Below are positions 1 through 7,321 of a stretch of DNA of 27,087 nucleotides, in pieces; position 1 is the stretch's first letter; each line of letters begins with the position of its first letter. The notes below the pieces were generated by a model. The model had not been told where the DNA came from, ran no database searches, and saw nothing but the letters and a program-made list of their open reading frames with translations. The DNA is taken from the NCBI GenBank assembly GCA_002448305.1, contig DJWY01000019.1, positions 1 to 27,087 on the forward strand. Reading direction: 5' to 3'. This DNA comes from Selenomonadales bacterium UBA7018. Its GTDB lineage: Bacteria > Bacillota > Negativicutes > Selenomonadales > Selenomonadaceae. The translations under genes and the position numbers were made by a program.

Positions 1-20
1 CACAATCCATTTTACACTAC
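1..20. mobile_element. possible end of an insertion sequence (low confidence)
   Basis: The aminotransferase reading frame on the minus strand loses its family similarity right after a V-I-V-P-G stretch and hits a stop at 17-19. The outermost bases, read outward on the minus strand, are TAGTGTAAAATGGATTGTG. From memory, this resembles the terminal inverted repeats of some IS256-type elements, which often contain a (T/G)AGTGTAAA core. The rest of any element would lie left of the window, so this is inference from an abrupt break plus a weak motif. A simple deletion or an assembly edge is equally possible. Confidence 0.2.
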
Positions 21-289
21 CCCGGCACGATAACTTTATAAAATTTATTACTGTCAGTCCAGTTATATTTTTCTTTGAGTGCCTCCAAGCCAACATGGAG
101 AGCCGACGTTCCGCTATTTAATGCTATGCCGTATTTTTGCTCGTGCAACTCTGCAAATGCTTTTTCAAATTTGTAAACCATTTTGCCCGCAGATAAACGC
201 CCCGCATCCAACGCTTGATTAACATATTTTTTCCCGTTATCGCCTATGTAAACGCCCCCGACGCCGATTTTATTCGCTTTTTTTAGCAT
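17..289 (-). pseudogene. DegT/DnrJ/EryC1/StrS-family sugar aminotransferase, N-terminal fragment
   Basis: This 90-residue frame matches the beginning of PLP-dependent sugar aminotransferases that make amino-deoxy sugars for surface polysaccharides. The start (VGGVYIGDNGKKYVNQAL), the GRLSAGKMV segment and the ALNSGTSALHVGLEAL cofactor-phosphate-binding segment are all typical. Family members are about 360-400 residues, so roughly three quarters is missing, including the PLP-binding lysine. The frame stops just after VIVPG, where the family continues with a T-F-x-A-T motif. The ATG at 289 follows an AGGAG in the end of the fucose synthase gene, 6 bases after that gene's stop, so it is the last gene of the leftward sugar operon. 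It cannot be catalytic as it stands. Confidence 0.75.
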
Positions 290-295
290 CTTCCA

Positions 296-1240
296 TTAAA
301 CTCCTTTATCTTGCAAAATTTGAGTTTTGTAATAGTCAATGGTTTCTTTCATGCCTTGTTCTAACGAAGTTTCCGCAACCAATCCAACTTTATGCATTAA
401 ACTGACGTTTAAAAGCCTGCGTCCTGTTCCGGAGGGCTTTGAAAGGTCATGAATAAATTTCCCTTTATAATCTAAAATCTTTGCCGGTATCTCGTAACAT
501 TCATTCACGGTGTATTCGATACCGGAGCCAACGTTTAAAATAGCAGGGATTTTTTCTGAGTTCTCTGCGGCGAAAATAATAATTTTAGCTAAATCTTTTG
601 CGTAAATAAATTCGCGACGTGCCTTGCCGTCTCCCCAGATTTGAACTTCCGGTAAATTTTCCTTCTTAGCTCGATAAATCTTTTTTATCGCCTCTATTAT
701 TATGTGCGATTTTTCGGGCTTAAAAATTGTGCTACAGCCTCCGCCGTAAACATTGCAAGGAATCAAAGTTTTATAATGACAATCGGAATTTTTGTCGGAA
801 ATATATTTACACATTAAAACGCCGGAAGCCTTTGCTATGGAGTAGCCTTCGTTTTCCTTTTCAAAAGAACCTGTAACCGCCATATCCTCAATTAAAGGAC
901 AATCATATTTTTCAGCAGGATAAACACAAGCACTCCCAATATTTATGAAATTTTTTACGCCGTTTTCGTGCGCACCAATGATAACATTTCGCGCTATATC
1001 CAAATTTTCAATTAAAAACTGCAAAGGATATTGAGCATTCGCAGAAATATTTCCGACTTTCGCCGCCAAATGTATTACGCAATCCGGCTTATTATTTTTC
1101 AAATAGGCGTAAACCTCTTCGCGATTGAGCAAATTTAATTCGTTGCGCGTGGGCGTAAGTAATTCGTGCGGGCTGTTTTGAAGGTATTCGACAAGATTGC
1201 TACCGATTAACCCAGTAGAACCCGTGATTAAAATTTTCAT
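296..1240 (-). CDS. fcl: GDP-L-fucose synthase (GDP-4-keto-6-deoxymannose epimerase/reductase)
   Basis: This is a short-chain dehydrogenase of 314 residues, close to the usual 310-320 for the family. It converts GDP-4-keto-6-deoxymannose to GDP-L-fucose with NADPH, in the cytoplasm, for surface glycans. The N-terminal Rossmann motif GSTGLIGS is at 7-14. The catalytic set is visible as S103/C105 in GSACVYP, Y133 and K137 in YSIAK, and H179 in KSHIIIEA. The late motifs WGDGKARREFIYAKDLA and NVGSG are also characteristic. The ATG at 1240 has GAGGGG about 5 bases upstream. It lies 9 bases after a small helical protein gene, in the same operon as a truncated gmd. Because gmd is broken here, its substrate would have to come from another gmd copy in the genome, or the enzyme may be idle. 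Confidence 0.9.
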   Translation of the reverse strand: MKILITGSTGLIGSNLVEYLQNSPHELLTPTRNELNLLNREEVYAYLKNNKPDCVIHLAAKVGNISANAQYPLQFLIENLDIARNVIIGAHENGVKNFINIGSACVYPAEKYDCPLIEDMAVTGSFEKENEGYSIAKASGVLMCKYISDKNSDCHYKTLIPCNVYGGGCSTIFKPEKSHIIIEAIKKIYRAKKENLPEVQIWGDGKARREFIYAKDLAKIIIFAAENSEKIPAILNVGSGIEYTVNECYEIPAKILDYKGKFIHDLSKPSGTGRRLLNVSLMHKVGLVAETSLEQGMKETIDYYKTQILQDKGV

Positions 1241-1249
1241 AAAATCCCC

Positions 1250-1522
1250 TCACTTAACAGAAGGCATTTTGTATTTTTTATCGTTGTACATTTTCATTTG
1301 GCGATAGAGTTTGAATTTCTTCTTGCCGGTCAAAACGTCATCTATCAGCGTTTGAAGCTCTTCTTTTAAATCGTCGCGTTGCTCTCTCAAAATCGCAAGG
1401 CGGCTTTCACAATCTTCGAGAAAATTTTTGCTGACATCTTTGCGTTGCGCTTGCTCTTCCATGTGATAAATTTTTAACTCGTTAATGCTCAGCTTATCTA
1501 TTAAACTGCCGACGGTTTCCAT
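1250..1522 (-). CDS. small helical protein of surface-polysaccharide loci, function unknown
   Basis: A 90-residue, highly charged protein predicted to be almost entirely alpha-helical. It opens with METVGSLIDKLSINELKIYH and has a central heptad-like stretch rich in L, E, R and D, ending with a basic tail (KKKFKLYRQMKMYNDKKYK). Similar short proteins with a SLxDKLSIxxLKxxH start occur, to my recollection, inside polysaccharide gene clusters of Negativicutes and other anaerobes, with no assigned reaction. The ATG at 1522 has a good AAGGAG 8 bases upstream. It lies 12 bases from the 112-residue neighbour, which has a comparable helical pattern and a shared (I)W/YH motif, so the two could be partners. 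No catalytic motif, signal peptide or membrane segment is visible. Confidence 0.6.
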   Translation of the reverse strand: METVGSLIDKLSINELKIYHMEEQAQRKDVSKNFLEDCESRLAILREQRDDLKEELQTLIDDVLTGKKKFKLYRQMKMYNDKKYKMPSVK

Positions 1523-1534
1523 ATAAAAAACTCC

Positions 1535-1873
1535 TTATCTCGTTACGTTCTCAAGGATAATCTCGTCAATTTCTTCTATTAAATCATTTCTGTGCTGGTT
1601 GAGCGGGTCGATATTTCTTTTTGCCCTGACAACTGCCGCGTCGTCTTTCGAGCGGGCTATATCTTCTTGGTGCCAAATTTCAATGTTGGTCAGTGCCAAA
1701 TCCTTTACGACCTGTTCTAAATTTTCCCTGTGATTATTCATGGGACGAATACGCCTTATCTCATCGGTAAGAACTTCGTAATCGGCGGGGCGGTTTTCGT
1801 TTTCCACGTGCCAATTTTTAATAGTATTCTTGATAAGCGCGGCAATTTCTTCGGACGTCATTAAATTAGCCAT
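1535..1873 (-). CDS. DUF4254-like helical protein
   Basis: A 112-residue soluble helical protein. The C-terminal half (NIEIWHQEDIARSKDD followed by RAKRNIDPLNQHRNDLIEEID) matches what I recall of the DUF4254 signature: a W-H-x-E-D-x-A-R segment and then I-D-x-L-N-x-x-R-N-D-x-I. DUF4254 proteins are usually longer and occur in glycan biosynthesis clusters; the biochemical role is not known. An upstream repeat of the same idea (RPMNNHRENLEQVV) suggests an internally duplicated helical hairpin. The ATG at 1873 follows GGGGAG located in the end of the gmd remnant, 6 bases after its stop, so the gene is part of the nucleotide-sugar operon. I infer a scaffold or accessory role to the sugar enzymes, without direct evidence. 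Confidence 0.6.
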   Translation of the reverse strand: MANLMTSEEIAALIKNTIKNWHVENENRPADYEVLTDEIRRIRPMNNHRENLEQVVKDLALTNIEIWHQEDIARSKDDAAVVRAKRNIDPLNQHRNDLIEEIDEIILENVTR

Positions 1874-1879
1874 TTTTCA

Positions 1880-2431
1880 TTACGCTCCCCTATAAAGTTT
1901 CAAATCTGCTTCGACCATAATTTTTACCAGTTCATTGAAAGAAATTTTGCGTTTCCAGCCGAGAATTTTTTCAGCCTTTGAAGGGTCGCCCAAAAGTAAA
2001 TCAACTTCAGCCGGACGAAAATATTTAGGATTTACATCGACCAAAATTTTGCCCGTTTTAGCGCAATAGCCTTTTTCGTCAATGCCGGTGCCGCGCCACT
2101 CAATTTTTATTCCGACTTCGGAAAAAGCTTTCTCCACATCGCGCACCGTATGAGTTTCACCCGTCGCTAAAACAAAATCATCCGGTTTGTCATGCTGCAA
2201 AATTAGCCACATGCCTTCCACATAGTCGCCGGCAAAGCCCCAATCGCGTTTAGCATTCAAATTGCCCAGAGAAATTTTTTCCTGCTTATTCGTAAGGATT
2301 TTGGCAATGCCGGTTGTAATTTTTCGCGTGACAAAATCCGTGCCGCGTCTCGGCGATTCATGATTAAACAAAATCCCATTGCAAGCAAACATGTTATACG
2401 CTTCGCGATAATTAATCGTAATCCAATAATT
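1880..2431 (-). pseudogene. gmd: GDP-mannose 4,6-dehydratase, C-terminal remnant
   Basis: Intact Gmd (about 345-375 residues) dehydrates GDP-mannose to GDP-4-keto-6-deoxymannose, the substrate of the fucose synthase two genes downstream. Only the C-terminal half is here, about 183 residues, beginning at NYWITINYREAYN. It includes the hallmark GILFNHESPRRG, RDWGFAGDYVEGMW and YFRPAEVDLLLGDPSKAEKILGW blocks. The N-terminal Rossmann GxxGxxG motif and the catalytic YxxxK are absent. The frame can be extended upstream to 2497, but those 22 residues (arginine- and proline-rich) are out-of-frame helicase sequence, not Gmd. The break is sharp, at about 2430-2450, against the end of a SNF2 helicase pseudogene. 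This fragment cannot bind NADP or catalyse. Confidence 0.88.
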
Positions 2432-2439
2432 TCGACGCG

Positions 2440-4205
2440 GTCGCGGGCGTCGTGCTTGTGCGATTCCAGATAACCACGCGGGACAATCAACGCGCAACCT
2501 GCAATGACGGGAGCCACCGCAAAAATTTTCCGTTCCAAAGCGATTTCCTTAAGGCGACGTTTCAAGCGGTTTTCCAATTCATCAGCGCGGCGGGTTGCCA
2601 GTTCATTTAATTTATCGGCTCCGCGTATCCCAATAGCTGATTTAGCTTCCAAGTCGGGTTTTAATTTCGCGTTCGAGTTTATCGAGGAAAATTTTCTTCT
2701 GTGCGGCGATTTTCGATTGAAGAGGCTTCAAAATATTTTCAGCGGCGAAATTGATAGCGCGTTCTTCGACGCTGGTATTGAGCCACGCGATATTTTCAAG
2801 AGAAGGGAAAATTTTTTCGCGTTCGGCGTCATTAGGCGAGCGATAATCGAGATAAGGCGCGGGGCTGGTCGAAAGTTTTTGCGTAGTCTGCGAAAGTTCT
2901 ACAAAGTGCAGGCGTTTAGAAAGGATTTGTTCGCGTCCGTCAGAGATTTTAGTTTCGACGTAGAAAAGGAGTTCGGAAAGTTCATTCCATTTTTTATCTT
3001 TGCCGCTCTGGAAAAGTTTTTTCGCGACGTCGGTTAATCTTTGCAGGGTTTTAATTTCGATTTGCAATTCGCTTAGACTTTCCGCATAAGTTATCCGCGA
3101 CGCTAAATCTTCTTCCCTAGTTTCGAGTTCGCCGGTTGGGAATTCTTCGTCGAGTTCTTCCGCGTCAAAGTTATCGTCGACGGTTTCGAGTTTTTTATCG
3201 CGCAAGATTTTTTGCAAACGTTCTGTCCTGCGCTACAGTGATTTATAAATTGCTTTAGGCGACGAAGCGGGCCGCCGTTGTAGAATCGTCATTGCGAAGC
3301 CTACGGACGTTTTTTATTGCCTTTTAAACGTTCGGCGCGGTTAAAGCCGTCGGAAACATAAGCGGTCACCATTTCATAAAGCTCCATTTCCTTTGGCGAC
3401 AGATTATAATTGACGGCATAGGCGCGGCGTTCGGGGAAAAGGGGCTTGCCTTCAAACGTCAATAAATCTTCCTTGACGAGCCGCCGCATAATGTCGGACA
3501 CGTCAACGACGGTTCTGATTCTCTTCGCGCCCTCGAAGCGGTCGGGGTCAATCAGCGACATGAACAAATAAAAATCTTCTTCCTTGCCGTTATGAGGCGT
3601 GGCAGTCAGTAAAAGGAAATGCCGCGTGATTTTGCTAAGCACTCGCCCCAGCCGGAAACGTTTCGTGTATTTAACTTCGTTGCTCCAAACGGTCGCGGAC
3701 ATTTTATGCGCTTCGTCGCAGATTATTAAATCCCAATTTGTCGCTCGCAATTTGTCCTGCAGATTTTTATTCCGCGCCAAAATATCAATGCTGACGACGG
3801 CGCGATTGACTTCCGCGAAAACATTGCCGCTTGAATTTATCTTTTCGCCCGTCAAAATTTCAAAGTCCAGATAAAATTTTTGCTGAAGTTCGTCCTGCCA
3901 TTGTTCGACGAGCGTGCTCGGACAAATGATTAAGCAACGCCGGACTTCTTCGCGAACGATTAATTCTTTGAGCAGTAGCCCCGCCATAATTGTTTTACCT
4001 GCGCCGGGGTCGTCCGCCAGCACGAAACGCAACGGCTTTTGAATTAGCATTCTTTCATAGACGGCGGAAATTTGATGCGGCACGATTCTATTCTCGACGA
4101 ATGCACCGCCAAAAATGGTTCAAACAAATAGCCAACGTTCATTCTGTACGCTTCCGAAATTAAGCGGAAAAGATTTGAATCCGAATTGAATTTCCATTGC
4201 TTCAT
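2440..4205 (-). pseudogene. SNF2-family (DrmD/RapA-like) helicase pseudogene
   Basis: Reading leftward, a frame starts at ATG 4205 with AAGGAGG 8 bases upstream and encodes MKQWKFNSDSNLFRLISEAY. A one-base loss near 4086 shifts it into PHQISAVYERML. The first helicase domain follows: Walker A DDPGAGKT, DEAH box in LIICDEAHKMSATVW, and motif III LTATPHNGKEEDF. A second frameshift lies at about 3302 (GNKKR|VGFAMTILQRR). A TAG is at 3233-3235. After KDKKWNELSELL the whole second helicase domain is missing and the text resumes in the C-terminal region (LHFVEL, APYLDYRS). A TAA at 2642-2644 and another shift near 2620 precede LIVPRGYLE. Intact relatives exceed 900 residues and many lie in anti-phage loci with methylases; that link is family knowledge, not seen here. 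Confidence 0.9.
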
Positions 4206-4230
4206 AAAAAACGCCTCCTTTTTAAGTTAT

Positions 4231-4259
4231 ATTATAGCGACAAAAAACGACGCTTGAAA
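4231..4259 (-). promoter_or_regulatory. promoter of the helicase pseudogene
   Basis: On the minus strand a perfect -10 TATAAT (4236-4231) precedes the AAGGAGG and ATG of the broken helicase. The -35 region at 4259-4254 reads TTTCAA, a weak match, with a 17-base spacer. The same six positions read on the plus strand form the -35 TTGAAA of cobK. If active, this promoter would now drive the truncated gmd and the sugar genes downstream. Confidence 0.4.
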
Positions 4260-4282
4260 AAAATATTCTGCTGAATTACAAT
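4254..4282 (+). promoter_or_regulatory. cobK promoter, likely leaderless transcript
   Basis: TTGAAA at 4254-4259 and TACAAT at 4277-4282 are separated by 17 bases. Only six bases (CGGCGC) separate the -10 from the ATG at 4289, so the expected transcription start falls on or next to the A of the start codon. No Shine-Dalgarno sequence is present before this ATG. Confidence 0.6.
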
Positions 4283-4288
4283 CGGCGC

Positions 4289-5059
4289 ATGAATACTAAA
4301 ATTTTTCTAATCGCGGGGACGCAAGACGGGCGCAAACTCGCGGAATTATTGCTTAAAAAATTTTTTGATGTGACGGCGTCAGTAGTTAGCGATTACGGGC
4401 GGAAACTTTTGGAGACCTGCGCGGGGATAAAAATTAACGACAAGCCGCTTGACGAGGACGAGCTGGAAAAAATTCTACGCGAAGGCGATTTTAAATTTCT
4501 AATCGATGCGAGCCATCCTTACGCCAAAAATATTTCTGCTAATGCGATTGCCGCCGCGCAAGCCGCGAACGTTTTTTATATTCGCTACGAGCGGGCGGAG
4601 AGCATTTTTGATTACGACAAAATTTTTCAGGTCGAAAGTTATGAGGCGGCGGTAGCCAAAGCGGCTGAACTTGGCAAAAATATTTATCTGACGACTGGCA
4701 GTCGCAATTTGAAAATTTTCGCTGACCGGCTCCGCGATTGCAACTTGACTGTAAGAATTTTGCCGACCGCCGAAGTTTTGACGCAATGCGAAACTCTTGG
4801 CTTGTTGCCTAAACAAATTGTCGCTATGCAAGGACCTTTTTCGACGGAATTAAACGTTGAGCTTTTCAAGCATGCGGACGCGGAAGTTATCGTGACTAAA
4901 AACAGCGGGCAAATTGGCGGCGCAGATACGAAATTGAAAGCGGCGAAGATTTTAAATTTGCCGGTCGTTATGATTGAGCGTCCGAAAATTTTTTACCCGA
5001 ACTTAGCTAAAACTTTCGATGATGTTTTAAACGCTGTAATCACTTTACAAGGAGAGTAG
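4289..5059 (+). CDS. cobK: precorrin-6A (cobalt-precorrin-6A) reductase
   Basis: CobK/CbiJ reduces the corrin-ring intermediate precorrin-6A with NADPH in cobalamin synthesis. The 256-residue length is normal. The start IFLIAGTQDGRKLAELL matches the family's G-G-T-x-D/E-(G/S)-R-x-L opening. DASHPYAKNISANA is the diagnostic DATHPFA-like block, followed by LTTGSRNL, AMQGPFSTELN and TKNSGQIGG(A)xTKLxAA, all in the expected order. No other cobalamin gene is in the window, so it is either a detached member of the pathway or moved by rearrangement. There is no ribosome site before the ATG, and the promoter placement suggests a leaderless mRNA. The stop is 3 bases before the next gene, whose AAGGAGAG lies inside the cobK end. 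No cobalamin riboswitch fits in the short upstream space. Confidence 0.93.
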   Translation: MNTKIFLIAGTQDGRKLAELLLKKFFDVTASVVSDYGRKLLETCAGIKINDKPLDEDELEKILREGDFKFLIDASHPYAKNISANAIAAAQAANVFYIRYERAESIFDYDKIFQVESYEAAVAKAAELGKNIYLTTGSRNLKIFADRLRDCNLTVRILPTAEVLTQCETLGLLPKQIVAMQGPFSTELNVELFKHADAEVIVTKNSGQIGGADTKLKAAKILNLPVVMIERPKIFYPNLAKTFDDVLNAVITLQGE

Positions 5060-5062
5060 CAA

Positions 5063-6327
5063 ATGGATTTTGAAAAAATTTATGCGGACTTTGAAGCGGC
5101 GCGTGCGGTTGATGATTTCGTAAAAATGAGTGACATAATCGCGCCGGTGAATAGATTTTGCAATGTTATGGGTAGTGCCGGCAGGGGAAATGAAGTTCCG
5201 CCAAGTGCAATTTATATTGCCAAGTATGTCAACATACTTATTTATCGCATAATGAAACTTTTGAGCGACGGCGACGCCGTCAAGGCAAAAAAATATTTGC
5301 TTATGCTCGCCATAGATAATGTTGAAAGTTTCGATAAATTTTTTCACATGCTCTATATACTCGGCAAAGCACTTTATTTGACGGGAAATTACTCGCAGGC
5401 TCTGAAAATTTTTAACCGCTACGAAGATGTTCGCAAAGTGAATTTCGGCGATGTCGACGAATTGAGTTTGTTTTATCGTGCGAATTGTTTGGTGTTGCTC
5501 GGTGACTATAACGCCGCCTCTAAACTTTACGAAAAAATTTTGACGATTAAAGCCAATTTCCCTGAAGTCAAAAAGAATTTTGAAATGGTTCAGCACGGCT
5601 CAAATAAAATTATCCTCGAACTTTCAAGCCTGTGGAATTTTCCAGATTGGCGCGATGTACCGATTTTTATAAATGCTCGCGACCGGCTCGGCGTCATGAA
5701 AAAATTAATTGATTGGCTCCTTGATGCCGGCTACCGCAAGTTGATTATTCTTGACAATAACTCGACTTATTCTCCGCTACTGGAATATTATTCCGTACTT
5801 GAAAGGGATTCGCGACTGAAAATTATTCGGCTCGGAAAAAATTTGGGCTATAAAGCTTTATGGTTATCAGGCGTCCTTGAAAATTTAAAAATTTCGACTC
5901 CGTACGTCTACACCGACCCTGATGTTTTGCCGATTGAATCTTGCCCAAAGAATTTTGTTAATCAACTGATTAAGCTTCTAAATGACAATCACGAGTTGCG
6001 CAAAGTCGGGCTAGGCATTGTCTGGGAAGATATAATTTTCTTTAACAAAAATTATTATAAAAAAACGAATCTGATTTTTATGATGCCACGCGCATTGGCG
6101 ATAATCTTTACTACACGCAAGTTGATACGACATTTGCTCTGTATTCAAACGTCCGTCATTACAGCTTGCGATTTTCCCTACGCACGACTGGCGATTTTCG
6201 TATTTATCATTTGCCGTGGTATTTTAATTATGACAATTTGCCGGAAGATGAACGATATTATATTGAACATGCAGACATTTCCTCATCAGCTGCAACACAG
6301 TTTAAAATGAGAGGTGAAAATTCATGA
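5063..6327 (+). pseudogene. TPR plus glycosyltransferase-like protein, frameshifted in an A run
   Basis: The first 333 codons encode a helical region with TPR-like repeats (about residues 90-170: LGKALYLTGNYSQALKIF, then ANCLVLLGDYNAASKLYEKIL). A nucleotide-sugar transferase-like domain follows (about 198-330) with RKLIILDNNST, GKNLGYKALW and a DxD-type TDPDVLP at 284-290. At the A7 run 6059-6065 the frame goes wrong and would continue as unrelated sequence to 6310. Adding one A restores N-E-S-D-F-Y-D-A-T-R-I-G-D and about 85 further sensible residues, to the TGA at 6325-6327. That stop overlaps the next gene's ATG as ATGA, as expected of an intact ancestor of 421 residues. It may be a sequencing error, a real lesion, or a slippage switch. 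The exact sugar substrate is unknown. Confidence 0.75.
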
Positions 6328-7112
6328 AGAAATGTACAGTGCAAATGGTAGCCGACGCAGTCAGCCGCTTAGCTCCGCGCAGACTCGCTGAAGAGTGGGA
6401 TAATCCCGGACTTTTAGTTGGGGAACCGTCAAACGAAGTCAAAAAAATATTCGTCTGCCTTGACGTTCTCGAAGAAAATATTTCGCAAGCAATCGAACTC
6501 GACACGCAAATAATCGTTGCTCATCACCCGCTGATTTTCCACGCGATAAAAAATGTCCGCGCAGATTTGCCGCTCGGTAAAAAAATTTCGCGGCTGATAA
6601 AAAATAATCTGGCAGTCTTCGCGGCGCACACTAATCTTGATATTGTGGCAGGCGGCGTCAATGATATTCTAGCGGAGAAAATCGGACTCGTTGACGTTAA
6701 AAATTTTGGCGATGAAGAATTTTCAATGGGACGGCTCGGAACACTTGAAACTCCAATGACTGCAGAAGATTTTGCACGCCACGTTAAAAAAGTTCTCAAC
6801 GCTGATAACGTTCGCCTTGTAAGTGCGGGCGATTTCCCGATAAAAAAAGTTGGGCTTTGCGGCGGCGCGGGCGCGGAATTTATTCAGAAGGCAAAATTTT
6901 TCGGGGCGCAAGCGTTCGTTACCGGCGACGTTAAATATCATGAAGCTCAAGCCGCTGTTGAAAATAAAATTCACGTTGTGGACGCGGGGCATTTTGCGAC
7001 GGAATTTCCTATCGTCCACGTTTTAGCCGAATATCTGCGCGACGAGCTGAAAAATTTCGACGTTGAGATTTTCGAGGACACAACCTCTAAAGATTTTTTC
7101 GCCACAATATAA
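6324..7112 (+). CDS. Nif3-like dinuclear metal centre protein (DUF34 family)
   Basis: A 262-residue member of the NIF3/YqfO/DUF34 family, which forms toroidal hexamers with a two-metal site. Related proteins have been linked to GTP cyclohydrolase-like chemistry, but the true role is unsettled. Visible metal-site features are the VAHHPLIFH block, the AAHTNLD block and the late GHFATEFP block. The start AEEWDNPGLLVG is also typical. The ATG at 6324 has GAGAGGTG upstream and overlaps the restored stop of the glycosyltransferase-like gene (ATGA), indicating coupled translation. In many Firmicutes the neighbour is the tRNA methyltransferase TrmK, which is not present here. No terminator with a T run follows; instead a structured repeat lies at 7123-7248. 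Confidence 0.92.
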   Translation: MKKCTVQMVADAVSRLAPRRLAEEWDNPGLLVGEPSNEVKKIFVCLDVLEENISQAIELDTQIIVAHHPLIFHAIKNVRADLPLGKKISRLIKNNLAVFAAHTNLDIVAGGVNDILAEKIGLVDVKNFGDEEFSMGRLGTLETPMTAEDFARHVKKVLNADNVRLVSAGDFPIKKVGLCGGAGAEFIQKAKFFGAQAFVTGDVKYHEAQAAVENKIHVVDAGHFATEFPIVHVLAEYLRDELKNFDVEIFEDTTSKDFFATI

Positions 7113-7122
7113 ATAAACATCA

Positions 7123-7248
7123 ATGAAAGTAAAAACCCGGTCGCCTAAGGACGGGCGACCGCCGCGACCATTTCGCGTGATGCGAAATTCAGCGGTCGAA
7201 AGCCCTTTTCTTTGTTTACTTTCTTTTGGGCTTAGCAAAAGAAAGTAA
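7123..7248. repeat. structured intergenic repeat with nested and competing hairpins
   Basis: Several inverted repeats are packed into this noncoding stretch. CGGTCGCC (7138-7145) pairs with GGCGACCG (7154-7161). The same right arm (CGACCGC, 7156-7162) can instead pair with GCGGTCG (7192-7198), which would enclose an ATTTCGC/GCGAAAT hairpin (7170-7188). A 13-base perfect stem, TTACTTTCTTTTG (7216-7228) with CAAAAGAAAGTAA (7236-7248), follows with a 7-base loop. AAGCCC (7200-7205) can also compete with it by pairing to GGGCTT (7228-7233). The segment looks like a REP- or MITE-type dispersed element; copy number cannot be judged from one window. Confidence 0.5.
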
Positions 7249-7259
7249 GAACACCGCCC

Positions 7260-7290
7260 TTGACTTAAAGTTGACTTAAGCTGTTAAAAT
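7260..7290 (+). promoter_or_regulatory. MerR-type promoter and operator
   Basis: TTGACT (7260-7265) and TAAAAT (7285-7290) are 19 bases apart, the overlong spacing typical of promoters controlled by MerR proteins. The spacer contains a second copy of the same nine bases (TTGACTTAA, first at 7260, second at 7271) and a CTTAA/TTAAG dyad. The site lies about 30 bases before the MerR gene, so autoregulation is the simple reading. Confidence 0.55.
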
Positions 7291-7321
7291 CGCTACTGAA
7301 AAATTTTTCGGGGGGATAAGT

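Noticed and set aside
2504..3037. 177-residue open frame on the plus strand opposite the helicase pseudogene
   Set aside because: Arginine- and phenylalanine-rich composition typical of an antisense shadow, no ribosome site, no family motif.
4206..4288. Cobalamin riboswitch before cobK
   Set aside because: Only 83 bases are available, they are filled by two opposing promoters, and no B12-box is visible.
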